Positions 12,220 through 22,599 of a stretch of DNA of 64,000 bases are shown piece by piece. Position numbers and translations under genes: made by a program. The notes under the pieces were generated by a model. That model did not search any database and was not told the DNA's origin. It was given only the letters and a program-made list of their open reading frames with translations. The stretch's first letter is position 1. The number at the start of each line of letters is the position of its first letter. The stretch covers positions 1 to 64,000 of the forward strand of contig JALNQF010000061.1 of the NCBI GenBank assembly GCA_028456385.1, written 5' to 3'. The stretch is from Ophiosphaerella korrae (taxonomy: Eukaryota > Ascomycota > Dothideomycetes > Pleosporales > Phaeosphaeriaceae).

Positions 12220-15200
12220 GTAGACATTACCTTTATAGATATACGTAGGCGTATATAGATATACTAAGTAATATTTATAGTAATAGATACTAAGAAGTAT
12301 AATATATACTTTAGTTTACCTTAGATTAATAAGTATTAACCTAAGATAAGCTATAGTACTAAGAGAGTACTCCTTTAAGGTAAGAAAGCTAAAGATATAC
12401 TTAAGTTTAAACTAGTAAGTATAGAAGATACTAAATAGTTTAACTAAATAATTCGTAGTCTATAAAGTAATATATATATACGTATTTAGTAAGCTACGTA
12501 AGCTAAAGTAGCCTAATTAGTTCTAAGAGAAGCTTATTACCCCTATAATATACTAAGTACGTAGATATAGCCTTAAAAGAAGACTCTATAACTTTAGTAG
12601 AGTATAGACCTTAAGATTTAGCTATAAATTTAGTATAAGATATATAACTACTCTATTAGCTATTGTATAATCTATTAGTAACTAAGTTATAAGTACTAAA
12701 GAAGTACTTAGCTAACTTTATAAGTTAAGAGTAGATAAGACGCTTAAAATCTTTAGTAGAGGCGCTAATACTCTTTATAAAAAAGAAAGATAGTAGCCTA
12801 AAGCTATATATAAACTATAGAGGTCTTAATAAGATAACTCTTAAGAACTAGTATCTATTACCTCTAATTATAGAGTTACTAGAGTAGTTAGCTTAAGTAA
12901 AGTACTATACTAAGCTTAATATTAGAGATACGTACTATTATATTAGAATTAAAGAAAGTAATAAATAGAAAACTACTTTTAAGACTAGATATAGCTACTT
13001 TAAGTATATAGTAATACTTTTTAGCTTTATAAACGCCCTAGCTTAGTTCTAAGCTTATATAAACTAAGTATTAGTAAGTCTTATTAATATTACTTATATT
13101 ATCTACTTTAATAATATCCTAGTCTTCTTAGATATAGAAGAGGAGCACGTAAGCTACGTAAAAGAAGTACTAGAAAGACTACGCTAATTTAAGCTATCTA
13201 TAAAGCTTAAAAAGTGTAAGTAGTATATATAGTATATAAAGTACCTAGGGTATATTATTTTACCTAAAAGAGTTAGCGTAAATATAAGTTGTGTTAAAAT
13301 AGTCTAAGAGTAGCTAATTCTATATATAGTACGTAAAATAAGAGTATTTATTAGTTTTATAAACTACTATAAGTAATTTAAAGGTAGATTCTCTTATATT
13401 ACCTTACTACTAATAAAATTAACTTAAAAAGGCCTAAATATAGCTTAAGGTAGGCTTACTTAAAAGAAAGAGGAAAGCTAAAAAATTAAGATTAGAAAAG
13501 AAGTATATTAAGCTTTCTAAAAACTAAAAGATATATTCTTTAAAGTACTTATCTTTATATACTTTATATAAAGAAGAGAGACTAGAGTAGAAGTTAATAC
13601 TTTAGGTAGGGCGATAGTAGGTATATTAAGCTAATTAGTTTTAACTAAAAGTAACCTAGCCTAGTAGAGGCTAGTTAACTTCTTCTTAAAGAAATTTATC
13701 TAAGTAGAATACAATTACAATATATATAACTAAGAGTTACTTGTAATAACTAAGAGCTTAGAGTACTAGTACTACTACCTTAATAGAGTTCTATTTAAGA
13801 TCTTTATAGACTACTATAACTTAAAATAGTTTATAGAAATAAAAGTATTAAACTATAAGTAGGTTTAGTCTTACTTAAACTTTATAAAGTTTAACTTTAT
13901 TATCTATTACTACTTAAGTACTATAAACCTAGTAGATAGACCCTCTAGAAAGCTAGATTATATAGCTAAGGTAATAATATTAAAAAAGAAATATAATAAG
14001 GCTATTATATAGCTAATATAAAGGATCTTTATAAGAGTTAAAAGAATAATACTCTTTTAAGTAGCTATAGTAACGTATAGTTAGAGTATAATAAAGTATA
14101 AAGAGGAAGAAGTAGCTCTTAAAGAGTTTTAAGAAGAAAAAAAGATATAACTACTAGAACTAAAGGACTTAGAAGAATAAAGTAATATAGACTAGAGTAA
14201 AAAAGCTATATCTAATAAATTAGAGGATAAATTAGCGTAAGATAGCCTAATTTAACCTAAAGAGTAGCTAAGAGAGTAGAAACTCCTTATAATACTTAAA
14301 GAAAAAGTAGATATACTTAGAAAGTATTATAATAACCTTTTAGTAAGCTATTTTAGTATAAGAAAGACTTTAGAGAAGCTCTTAAGGCTATACACCTAGA
14401 AAGAAGTAAGAAAAGAAGTAATAGAGTATTATAATACTTACTTAAAGTACTAATAGTTAACTATAAAAAGATACTAACTTTATAAGCTAATATAACCCCT
14501 CTTACTACTAATAAAAGCCTAAAAAGAGGTTATAATAGACTTTATTATAATACTCTCTCTAAGTAAATTAATAAGTATAGTATATAATATAATACTTATA
14601 ATTATAAACTACTTAACTAAAATAGTCTACTATATCCTAGTATAGTCTAATTAGGATAAGAAAGACTTAGCTTAGGCCTAGATACGTAAAGTAATCTAAC
14701 TCTATAGCGTCTTAGCTAAAGTAATCTTAGATAGAAGACTTTTAATAAACGCTAAATACTAGAAGACCTTCTACTACTACCTAAATACTAGAAAGGTACT
14801 ATCTTCTATATATTACCCCTAGATTAATAGGTAGATAGAAAGGTAAAACTAAACCCTAGAATAATACCTATATTATTACTATATATTAGAATAGGATAAC
14901 TAGGTAGAATAGCTACTAATAGTAGAATACGCGTATAATAATAGCGTAAATATAACTATAAAAGTTATACCCTTCTAAGTATATTATAGTCTATACCCAA
15001 TTAGCTTAAACTAGCCTAAGTTAGACCTAACTATAGATAATAACCTCTTAGTAAAAGGATTAGCTATAAAGGTAATTACAATATAATAAGAATATAAGAA
15101 AAATATTATAGTAGCTATAAAATACTAAAGGAAGTATACTAATAAGTAAAGAATATACATCCCTTTTAACGTAGAAGACTAAATTCTTCTATCTATATAG

Positions 15201-15690
15201 TATATTAAATCTATAAGGCTAAAGAAAAAGCTAGACTAGAAATATTTAAGACTAAGGCGTATAGTAGCTTAAATTAGCCTAACTATATTTAAAATAGATA
15301 TACTTAGCTTAAAGAGAGTACACTTAGTCTTTTATACGTTACTACTAGAAAAATATACCTTTAATAGTATAATTACGTAACTAGAAGACCTAATAGAAAA
15401 AGCTTTAAATATAATAGATAAAGACGTATATATTATAGAAGAAGTAAGAGAAAGAAAGTAAAGTAAGGAGAGAAAATAGCTATATCTAATAAAATAGAAA
15501 AATTACCTAGAAAACTAGAATACTTAGGAACTAGTAGCTAATCTTTCTCTAGAAGCCTTTAATTAGTTCTAGAAAAAGTATAAACTTACTTATATACTAA
15601 AAAAGAAGTATAAGAAATAAAAAGCTTTATAAGCTAAAGATAGCTTTTACTTTTAAAAAAAGATAAGTAGAAAAGACTATAGCTACTTTT
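12220..15690 (+). pseudogene. Gypsy-2 pol pseudogene (PR-RT-RNH-IN-chromodomain)
   Basis: In-frame stops of the TAA/TAG type interrupt an otherwise readable Ty3/gypsy polyprotein. Reverse transcriptase landmarks include LFIKKKDGSLKLYINYRGLN (about 12771-12830) and YFNNILVF at about 13109, where a functional enzyme would have YxDD, so the catalytic aspartates are partly lost. The integrase core is seen at about 14520-15000 (DFI near 14534, then a long D...E spacing with NNS). The C-terminal chromodomain shows YIIEEV and YLIK at about 15430-15500. Its product would have copied and integrated the element; it is clearly inactive now. Confidence 0.85.
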
Positions 15691-15759
15691 ACTTATATAT
15701 AAAAGTTTTTTTTACTTTAGAGGTTTTTTTTAGGTATTTAATAGCACTAATAGTAAAAA

Positions 15760-17382
15760 ATATTAAGTCTTTAAAAGAAATACTAAGATATTATAAATTA
15801 GTATAAATTAGTATAATTAGACTTAGAATAGTACTAACTACTAAAGAAATCTATTTTAAGGCTATACTAGAGCTAAAGTATTATACTTAAGGTATCTAAA
15901 TCTATAACTACTACCTATTACTCTACTTAAGTATAATCTAAGCTAATTTAGCCTAATCTATACTTTATTAAGTAATCCTAAGACTAACTACACTTACTCC
16001 TACTAGCTAAGCCCCTTTTAGTAGGAGTTCTCTTAGTATAAGCTAAAGTAGCCTAGTAAGCTACCTTAGTAGCCTATTTAGCCTCTTTAGCGTCCTTAAG
16101 AGCCTATTTAGCTTTAGTAAAGATAATAGTACTTATTCTAAAGTACTAAAGGCTAGATTAGTATAATCTAAGCTAATTAAAGCTAACTAGAGCTACTTAC
16201 TTTCTTTTTAGGAGTACTAAAGATACTAGAGTTAGAATCTTCTTCTAGAGTATACTTTTTAGTATTTTCGCGCTTAATAATACTTTACTTAGAATAATTA
16301 TAGCTAAAAAAGTAAACGCTAAACTAGAACTTTTTATTAAAGCTAAGCTTACTACTATAAAAGAATAAGTACTTATAATAAAGCTTATACTACCTAAAAT
16401 AAGCTATATTAGTATAATTTAAGCTAATTAGAGCTAATTAAAATATAAGACTTACTCTTAAATCTTAGCTAAGATCTTACTTACTACTTTAGTAGTAGTA
16501 GCGTACTTTATACTAGTAGAGCCCTTTACTTTTAAAGCTACTTCTAATTTTCTCTTAAAATAGTATAAAGAGCCTAAAGTAAAGTAGAGAGGCTATATAG
16601 ATATTAGTATAAGCTAATCTAAGCTAATTTAACTTAAATAACCTATAGTAATATAATCTTAACTAGTAGTATAGTACTTCTAGTAGTACTTAATCTACTT
16701 ATTACTTTTCTATATACTAGCTTATAACTAATCTTTAAAGTCTATAATATAGCTAATAAAGCTACTAGTATAGTTATTATTAGTATAAGAAGATAGATAG
16801 CGTATATATAGTACTATAGTGTAGAGACTATATTTATTTAGAGTATCTAAGTAATACTCTTTTATAGATTTAGGTATTATATTTTAAATTAAGTTAAAGT
16901 AGTATAAACTAGCTATACTAGTACTATAGTATATAATAAAGAGGCTACCTAAGTTTTATAAAACTAGTTAGTAATAATCTACGTAAAAAAGGCCTAATTT
17001 AAGCTAATTTAAGCCTCTCCTAAGAGGAGATAAATAGGCCTAAAATACGTACCTAGTAGTAAATAGAGAAAGGTTAGTATATAAGTAAGAGAGGTAAGGT
17101 CTCTATATATACTAAGGAGGGGCGCTAAAGCTAAGTATAATCTTACACTAGTATATATATATATACGTAAAATTAGTAAACTTAAGTAAAAGTAAAATCT
17201 TAGTTTACTTTATAGCTTATATTTACTTTAAAAATACTCTATATTAGGCTTTTAGTAGAAGACTAAGGAAATATACACTAGTAGCCCTATAAGAGCTAAA
17301 ATTAGTCTAAAATAGGCTAAGATAGCTAAGGTTAACTTTTTTTTTACTTAGCTAGGATATCTAGGCTTATAAAGAGAGATAA
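15760..17382 (-). pseudogene. Antisense, apparently spliced gene remnant in Gypsy-2 3' region
   Basis: On the strand opposite to pol, short open segments alternate with intron-like segments that begin GTAAGT or a close variant and end with ACTAAT-AG or TAACTAG: 16964-17052, 16593-16663, 16404-16455, 16153-16200 and 15923-15997. Joining across the first one continues a glutamine- and leucine-rich frame whose only interruptions are TAA/TAG, as expected if CAA/CAG codons were hit by RIP. The protein family is not recognised. It could be a gene captured by the element or an additional retroelement ORF. The exon model is tentative. Confidence 0.4.
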
Positions 17383-17583
17383 TATTAGGAACTACTTTAT
17401 TTTAAGTTAGCTTAAAGTAGTTAGCTCTAAGGGAAAGGTATATAAGCCTTTTAAAGGAATTACTAAGTAGTTAGTAATTACTCTATTAATTAATATACTC
17501 TTTACTATAACCTAACCTTTTACGCTCTTACTATAACGTCCCTAACCTACTAGTAACCTAGCCTAGAGTAAGCTAGTTTAATA
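17383..17583 (+). repeat. Gypsy-2 3' LTR
   Basis: Starts tattaggaactac and ends gctagtttaata; 201 bp. Less mutated than the 5' copy at several CpA positions. Confidence 0.85.
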
Positions 17584-18545
17584 TTTAGTTTCTAGAGTAT
17601 AAAAGCTTAAAAAAGAAGACTAAGAATATACTTTTATTTAGTATTTCTTAAAGTAGTACTAGCTTATATACTTTACTATTATAGATAACTCTTATAATAA
17701 ATTAAAAGCTTACTTATTAGTTATTTAGTTTTAAAGTTAAGTAAGTAGTTTTCTAATTAGCTATACTAATATAAGTTTAGTTACTTACTTTATATACTAG
17801 TCTACTTTAGTAAAAAGTATTAGCTTAAGCTACTTACTTTTATTATACTTAGAGTATTCTTTTTTTAAAGTAAGTTACTAAGTTACTATAAGTAGTAAGT
17901 AGCTTATCTACTTATATATATTACTTATACTAAGTAGAGTTTAGTTAAGCTTTAGTATTTTTACTAAAGTATATACTACTATAAAAGTAATACTTTAGGT
18001 TTATAAGAAATAAAGTTATCTTAATAGATATATTAATAGTATTATTTACTTAGAACTTAGCTATATATAGTTAATATATTATCTTAAAAAGATTTCTAGA
18101 GCTTAGTTTACTTACTTAGTTTATATTAAAAAGTAACTAGAAGATAATAGTACTTACTATAAGCTATAAGAGATAGTAAAAGAATAATAGATAGTATTTT
18201 AATAGTACTACTAGTATCTAAAAGAGAATAATACTTACTTTTTTCTCTTTATAAGTATTACGCTTTTTATATACCTAAATAGTATATTAGCTTTACTTTA
18301 AACTATAACTATATAATATTATAATCTTTAGTATATTAACTTTACTTCTAACTTATACTAGAGTTTATAAAAGTCTTAAGTATTCTAAAAACTTTTATTA
18401 TAGTTTAGTTATTAGAGTCTAAGTAGTAAGTAGTTAAGAGCTTTTATATTATATTATAAGAAAGTTATTTCTTATATCTTTTACTTTATACTAATATTAG
18501 TATATTTATAACTTACTAATATTTAGCTATTCTTTTACATTTAGT
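17584..18545. other. Unassigned AT-rich DNA
   Basis: About 960 bp, heavily RIP-mutated. The last about 80 bp (ttatttcttatatcttttac onwards) belong to repeat R, shared with 9345-9470. The rest has no match elsewhere in the window and no recognisable protein remnant. Confidence 0.45.
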
Positions 18546-18746
18546 TATTAAACTAGCTTACTCTAAGCTAAGTTACTAGTAAGTTAAGAATATTATAGTA
18601 AAAGTATAAGAAGTTAGGTAATAGTAAAGAGTATATTTATAAGTAAAGTAATTACTAACTACTTAGTAATTCCTTTAAAGAGCTTATATACCTTTCTCTT
18701 AGGGCTAACTACTTTAAGCTAACTTAAGATAAAGTAGTTTCTAATA
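18546..18746 (-). mobile_element. Solo LTR of Gypsy-2
   Basis: A 201-bp LTR in reverse orientation (tattaaactag... ...ctaata) with no internal element next to it. It is flanked by a perfect 5-bp duplication, ttagt at 18541-18545 and 18747-18751. This is the product expected when recombination between the two LTRs removes a complete copy. It interrupts repeat R; removing it restores the sequence seen at about 9346-9365. Confidence 0.9.
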
Positions 18747-18777
18747 TTAGTTAGTACTTAGTAAGCTACTAGGTATA

Positions 18778-19221
18778 ACGTATTTTATTACTCTTTAGCC
18801 TATATTACTCTTTAGCCTATATTACTCTTTAGCTTATATTACTCTTTAGCCTACTCTAAAAACCTACTAAAAATTACAAAAATTATACCTTAATATCTTA
18901 ATAATAGCTTAATAATAAATTCTAGAATTTTAATTCTATCTTTAAATAGCTATTTTAAGGCTCTTATTTAACTTAGAAGGTAAATTTATTATATAGTTCT
19001 AGAGGTATTACAATTTAGCTTAAAATTAAAGGCTAAAACTTAGTATCTTTATAATAGCTAGGTATATTATTATAGTACTTCTATAGGTACCTCTAAGTTA
19101 GTATAAAAAGCTTATTATAAAATTTTAGAATTTATTATTAGACTATTATTAAGATATTAAGGTATAGTTTTTGTAATTTTTAGTAGGTTTTTAGAGTAAG
19201 CTAAGAAGTAATAAAATACGT
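18778..19221. mobile_element. 444-bp MITE with long terminal inverted repeats, TA target
   Basis: The ends are ACGTATTTTATTACT and its complement, bordered by TA on both sides (18776-18777 and 19222-19223). The inverted repeats extend for more than 100 bp (left arm to about 18932, right arm from about 19114). The left arm is longer because a 17-bp unit, ttactctttagcctata, is repeated four times (18788-18855) where the right arm has one. It has no coding capacity. TA target use and an ACGT terminus fit a non-autonomous Tc1/mariner/pogo-type element. The family may be mobilised by the pogo transposase next door, but the internal ends differ. Confidence 0.82.
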
Positions 19222-19311
19222 TATATACTTAGTACTTACTTAGATAGCTTTATCTACTATTTACTCTCTTTAGTTAATTATTAAAAACTACTTTATTTAA
19301 GTTATCTTGCG

Positions 19312-19757
19312 TATAATAGAGTTACTAGAGTTAACTTCCTAAGGCCCTATTAGAGTACTAGTAGATTAAGAGGTAATAATAAAAGCTTATATTATAATTA
19401 AGTAATAACTATAAATAATAGTTAATTTGTGTGTATAATATTAAGTATTAGCGTTCTAGGTTAGAGATTAGATTACTAATACTATCCTAATAATATATAT
19501 CTTTACTAATTATATACTTAAGTCTTCTTAGTAACTTCGTAACTTTATATTTACTAAGATCGCGAATTTATAAATTTATTACGTATTAACTTTATAACTT
19601 TATATTTACTAAGATCGCGAATTTATAAATTTATTACGTGCCTTTATTATAGTTAGCTTCCTAATTAAGTTTATTCCCCTATAGGTTATATACGTTATTA
19701 TCTTCTATAGTAGGGCTAATAAGCTCTATTTAATTTTCTTTTATTATAGTTATAATA
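19312..19757 (-). mobile_element. Solo LTR of Gypsy-1
   Basis: A 446-bp LTR in minus orientation (tataatagagttac... ...gttataata), flanked by ttgcg (19307-19311) and ttacg (19758-19762), a 5-bp duplication differing by one RIP-type G to A change. It splits repeat R: the word ttacgtaaagtctacttta after the LTR continues the R copy before it. Confidence 0.88.
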
Positions 19758-19762
19758 TTACG

Positions 19763-19922
19763 TAAAGTCTACTTTATAGATATATAACTAAATATAATAA
19801 AAGGATAATTAATTAAATTAAACTAAGTAGAGTAGAATTAATTAATTATAGTAAGTTAATTAATTATATTCTTACTAATACTCTAAGTTATTCTACTAAC
19901 GCCTTTTTAGCTACTTTATATA
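19763..19922. other. AT-rich flank left of the pogo element
   Basis: Tail of repeat R and unassigned AT-rich sequence. It ends in the TA that borders the pogo left terminal repeat. Confidence 0.5.
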
Positions 19923-19989
19923 ACGTGTCTATACGTGTAATACGTATATTTACGTAATACGTACTTTCTACTAAAGTTATAATCTTAAA

Positions 19990-20991
19990 GATAAAGCTAT
20001 AGAGCTATATATAATTAATATAATTACTATTATTATAAGATTTTATAGTAAAGTAGTAACTAGAAACTTATAAGTAATATAAACTATCTAAATTCTACTA
20101 AGAAGCTAATATTATAGCTAAAGTAAGTAGTTTTAAGTAGAACTACTAATATAGCTACTAGAGACTCCTTACTACTTATAGTATTAACTACCTATTTACT
20201 ATACTTATTCTTCTAAGTAGATAAACTTAAAGCTTTATTCTTTTACTTTTAGCTAAGTTATATAAAGTTCTTAGTATTAATAGCTATACGCTAAGCTATA
20301 TACTAAGCTACTTTCTCTACTCTCTTTTTCTCTTTTACTAACTTAGCTACCTCTTATACTATATACTTTTCTTTACCTAGCTTCTTCTTATATTAGTAAG
20401 TAGCTTATTATAGCTCTCTCTTCTTAGCTTTTTAAACTTTCTTTTACTTTTTCTTTTACTTTTCTACTTTCTTATAATAGTAAGCTTCTCTTACTTTATA
20501 TAGTAACTAAAAAATAGCTTTACTATAGTACTTTTTATACTACTAGAAGTTAAGAAAGTTACTTTTTTTCTTATACTTCTCTTAAATACTAAGAGCTACT
20601 TATAGTCCTTTATTTTTATATTATATAAGCTTATATTAAGTTTAAAAGTAGTAAAGTAAAGTTTTTAGTATTTTAAATTAAAGCTAAGTAGAATCTTCTA
20701 TAGTACTCTAAATAAAGCTATCTATTTACTTCTAGTTACTATTATAGAGGCTTAATAGTAATATAGAGCTTTAGCTCTTATTAGCTAGTAAGTAATTAAA
20801 CTATTTAAGGATTTTATTAGCGTCTCTTAGCTAGATACCTATAGCTTTAAATAACTTAAGTATTATTAAAGATTTAAAAGTTTTTATCTAAGCTTACTAG
20901 AAGATTAGAAAGAAGTTACCTTTACTAATTAAGATAAGGCCTTAGGCTTACTAAAAGTAGTTATTAAGTTTAACTATATAAGTAGACGTAA
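19990..20991 (-). pseudogene. Pogo transposase, C-terminal piece
   Basis: Continues from 28022 with the cgtaa duplication counted once. The reading direction and the spacing of hydrophobic, lysine-rich segments match the C-terminal third of Fot1/pogo transposases, ending in a very basic tail (many K and R codons at about 20380-20480). Many TAA/TAG stops. The exact stop codon cannot be fixed. Confidence 0.75.
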
Positions 20992-21435
20992 TATTATAGT
21001 TATAACAAGAGAAAGCTAATTAAAACTAATTAGCTCTACTATAGATAACGATAATATATATAATCTATAGGGTAATAAACTTAATTAGAAAACTAACTAT
21101 AATAGAGATATATAATAAATTTATAATTTACGATCTTAGTAAATATAAAGTATAATGCTAGGTACGTAATAAATTTATAATTAATAATCTTAGTAAATAT
21201 AAAGTATAAAGTAGGCTAAGAAACTATAGGTATATAGTTAGTAGTAATACGTATTATTAAGATAGTATTAGTAATCTAATCTCTAACCTAGAATATTAAT
21301 ACTTAATATTGTATACATAAATTAACTATTATTTATAGTTATTACCTAATTATAAATATAAGCTTTTATTATTAACTTATAATCTACTAATAACTTATAG
21401 GTTACTAGGAAGTTAACTCTAGCGTACTCCTAATA
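20992..21435 (+). repeat. Copy A 5' LTR
   Basis: 444 bp, from tattatagttataac to gtactcctaata. It contains a duplicated block of about 60 bp (cttagtaaatataaagtata occurs twice). Confidence 0.9.
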
Positions 21436-22599
21436 CCTTACTAATTTAGTTATTACAAGAAGCAAAGAGTAAGTAGCGTATAGTCTAGCTAATATAATAG
21501 TAGAAAGTTTAACTAAATAAGTAGCTAAGGCACTTATAAGTAGTTATAAATTAGATAATATAGTATAGAAGGTAATTAGAGATTATATAAATAACTTAAT
21601 TTTAGAGAAAAAAGATATAAAAATAGTAATTAATACTTTAGAAATGTAGAATAAAGAACTATAAGATTACTCTAAGTAGAATAAAGTGTAAATTAAAGCT
21701 ATTATTAAAAAATAGAACTAGATAGAACTAATTACCTAAAGACTAGAGATAAGTATAATAAAGAAACTACCTAAAATACCTATACTTAAGAAATTTAATA
21801 GAATAAGAGAAAAACTAAGACCTTTTATAGTATTAGTATAACTTTATATAGAGGTATAAGTACTATACTTTAATATAGATAAAAAGAAAGTAATATATAT
21901 TAGAATATATCTTAAAGAAAATATAATAAAATAGTTTAAACTTTACTAGATAAACTATATAATACATATACTAATAATATAGAAAGATAAAACTAGAGCT
22001 ATCTTTAGAAGTTATAAGTACTTTACTAAATAAATAAGAGTAGTATTTAAAGATATAGATATTACTTAATAAGCTAAAGAGAAGCTTAAAAGGCTTATAT
22101 AGAGTAAGAGCGTTCTAGTATATATATTATAATTTAAATAACTAGTATAAAATATAAAATAAAATAAAGTATCTTTAATATTACAATTTAAATAAAGATT
22201 AAATATAAAAATCTAATATAAAATAATCTATATAGAAAAACTAAGGACGCTAGAAGTCCTAAAATAATAAGTAATATAAATTAATAATAATCTTTAAGAA
22301 TAGAAGAAAAATAAGTATAAGAACTAACCTAGAGACTAAGATAGTAGAGACTCTATAATCCTTAACGCTAATAAAGATAGAAAGAAAAATAAAAATAAAG
22401 ACTTTATATACTTTAATTATAGTAAGAAAAGCTACTATATAAAAGACTACTAATTATAAAAGAAGAAAGATATAGTATACTATAAATATAAGAAACTAAG
22501 ACACTTTATAAAAGACTATAGAAGTAAGGACCTAAAAAAGGAAATATAGTTAAAAATAACTAAAAAGAAGAAAGAAGTACTATAAGTATAGGCTAAACC

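Larger units (their letters stand above)
10528..17583 (+). mobile_element. Gypsy-2: full-length chromodomain Ty3/gypsy element, RIP-dead
   Basis: A 7,056-bp element with two 201-bp LTRs (10528-10728 and 17383-17583) and a purine-rich tract (aaagagagataa) just before the 3' LTR. On the plus strand a gag remnant (about 10740-12200) is followed by pol: protease about 12240-12500, reverse transcriptase about 12700-13260, RNase H about 13300-13950, integrase about 14280-15050 and a chromodomain about 15420-15600. From 15,700 to 17,382 there are 1.7 kb unlike pol, with an apparent spliced antisense gene. No matching target-site duplication was found (gcttt on the left, tttag on the right), so the ends may have recombined or mutated. 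The order integrase-chromodomain places it among the chromodomain gypsy elements. Confidence 0.88.

Noticed and set aside
12015..12227. 70-codon minus-strand ORF inside Gypsy-2
   Set aside because: It is opposite to the gag/pol junction of a RIP-dead element, biased in composition, with no counterpart in the other gypsy copies.
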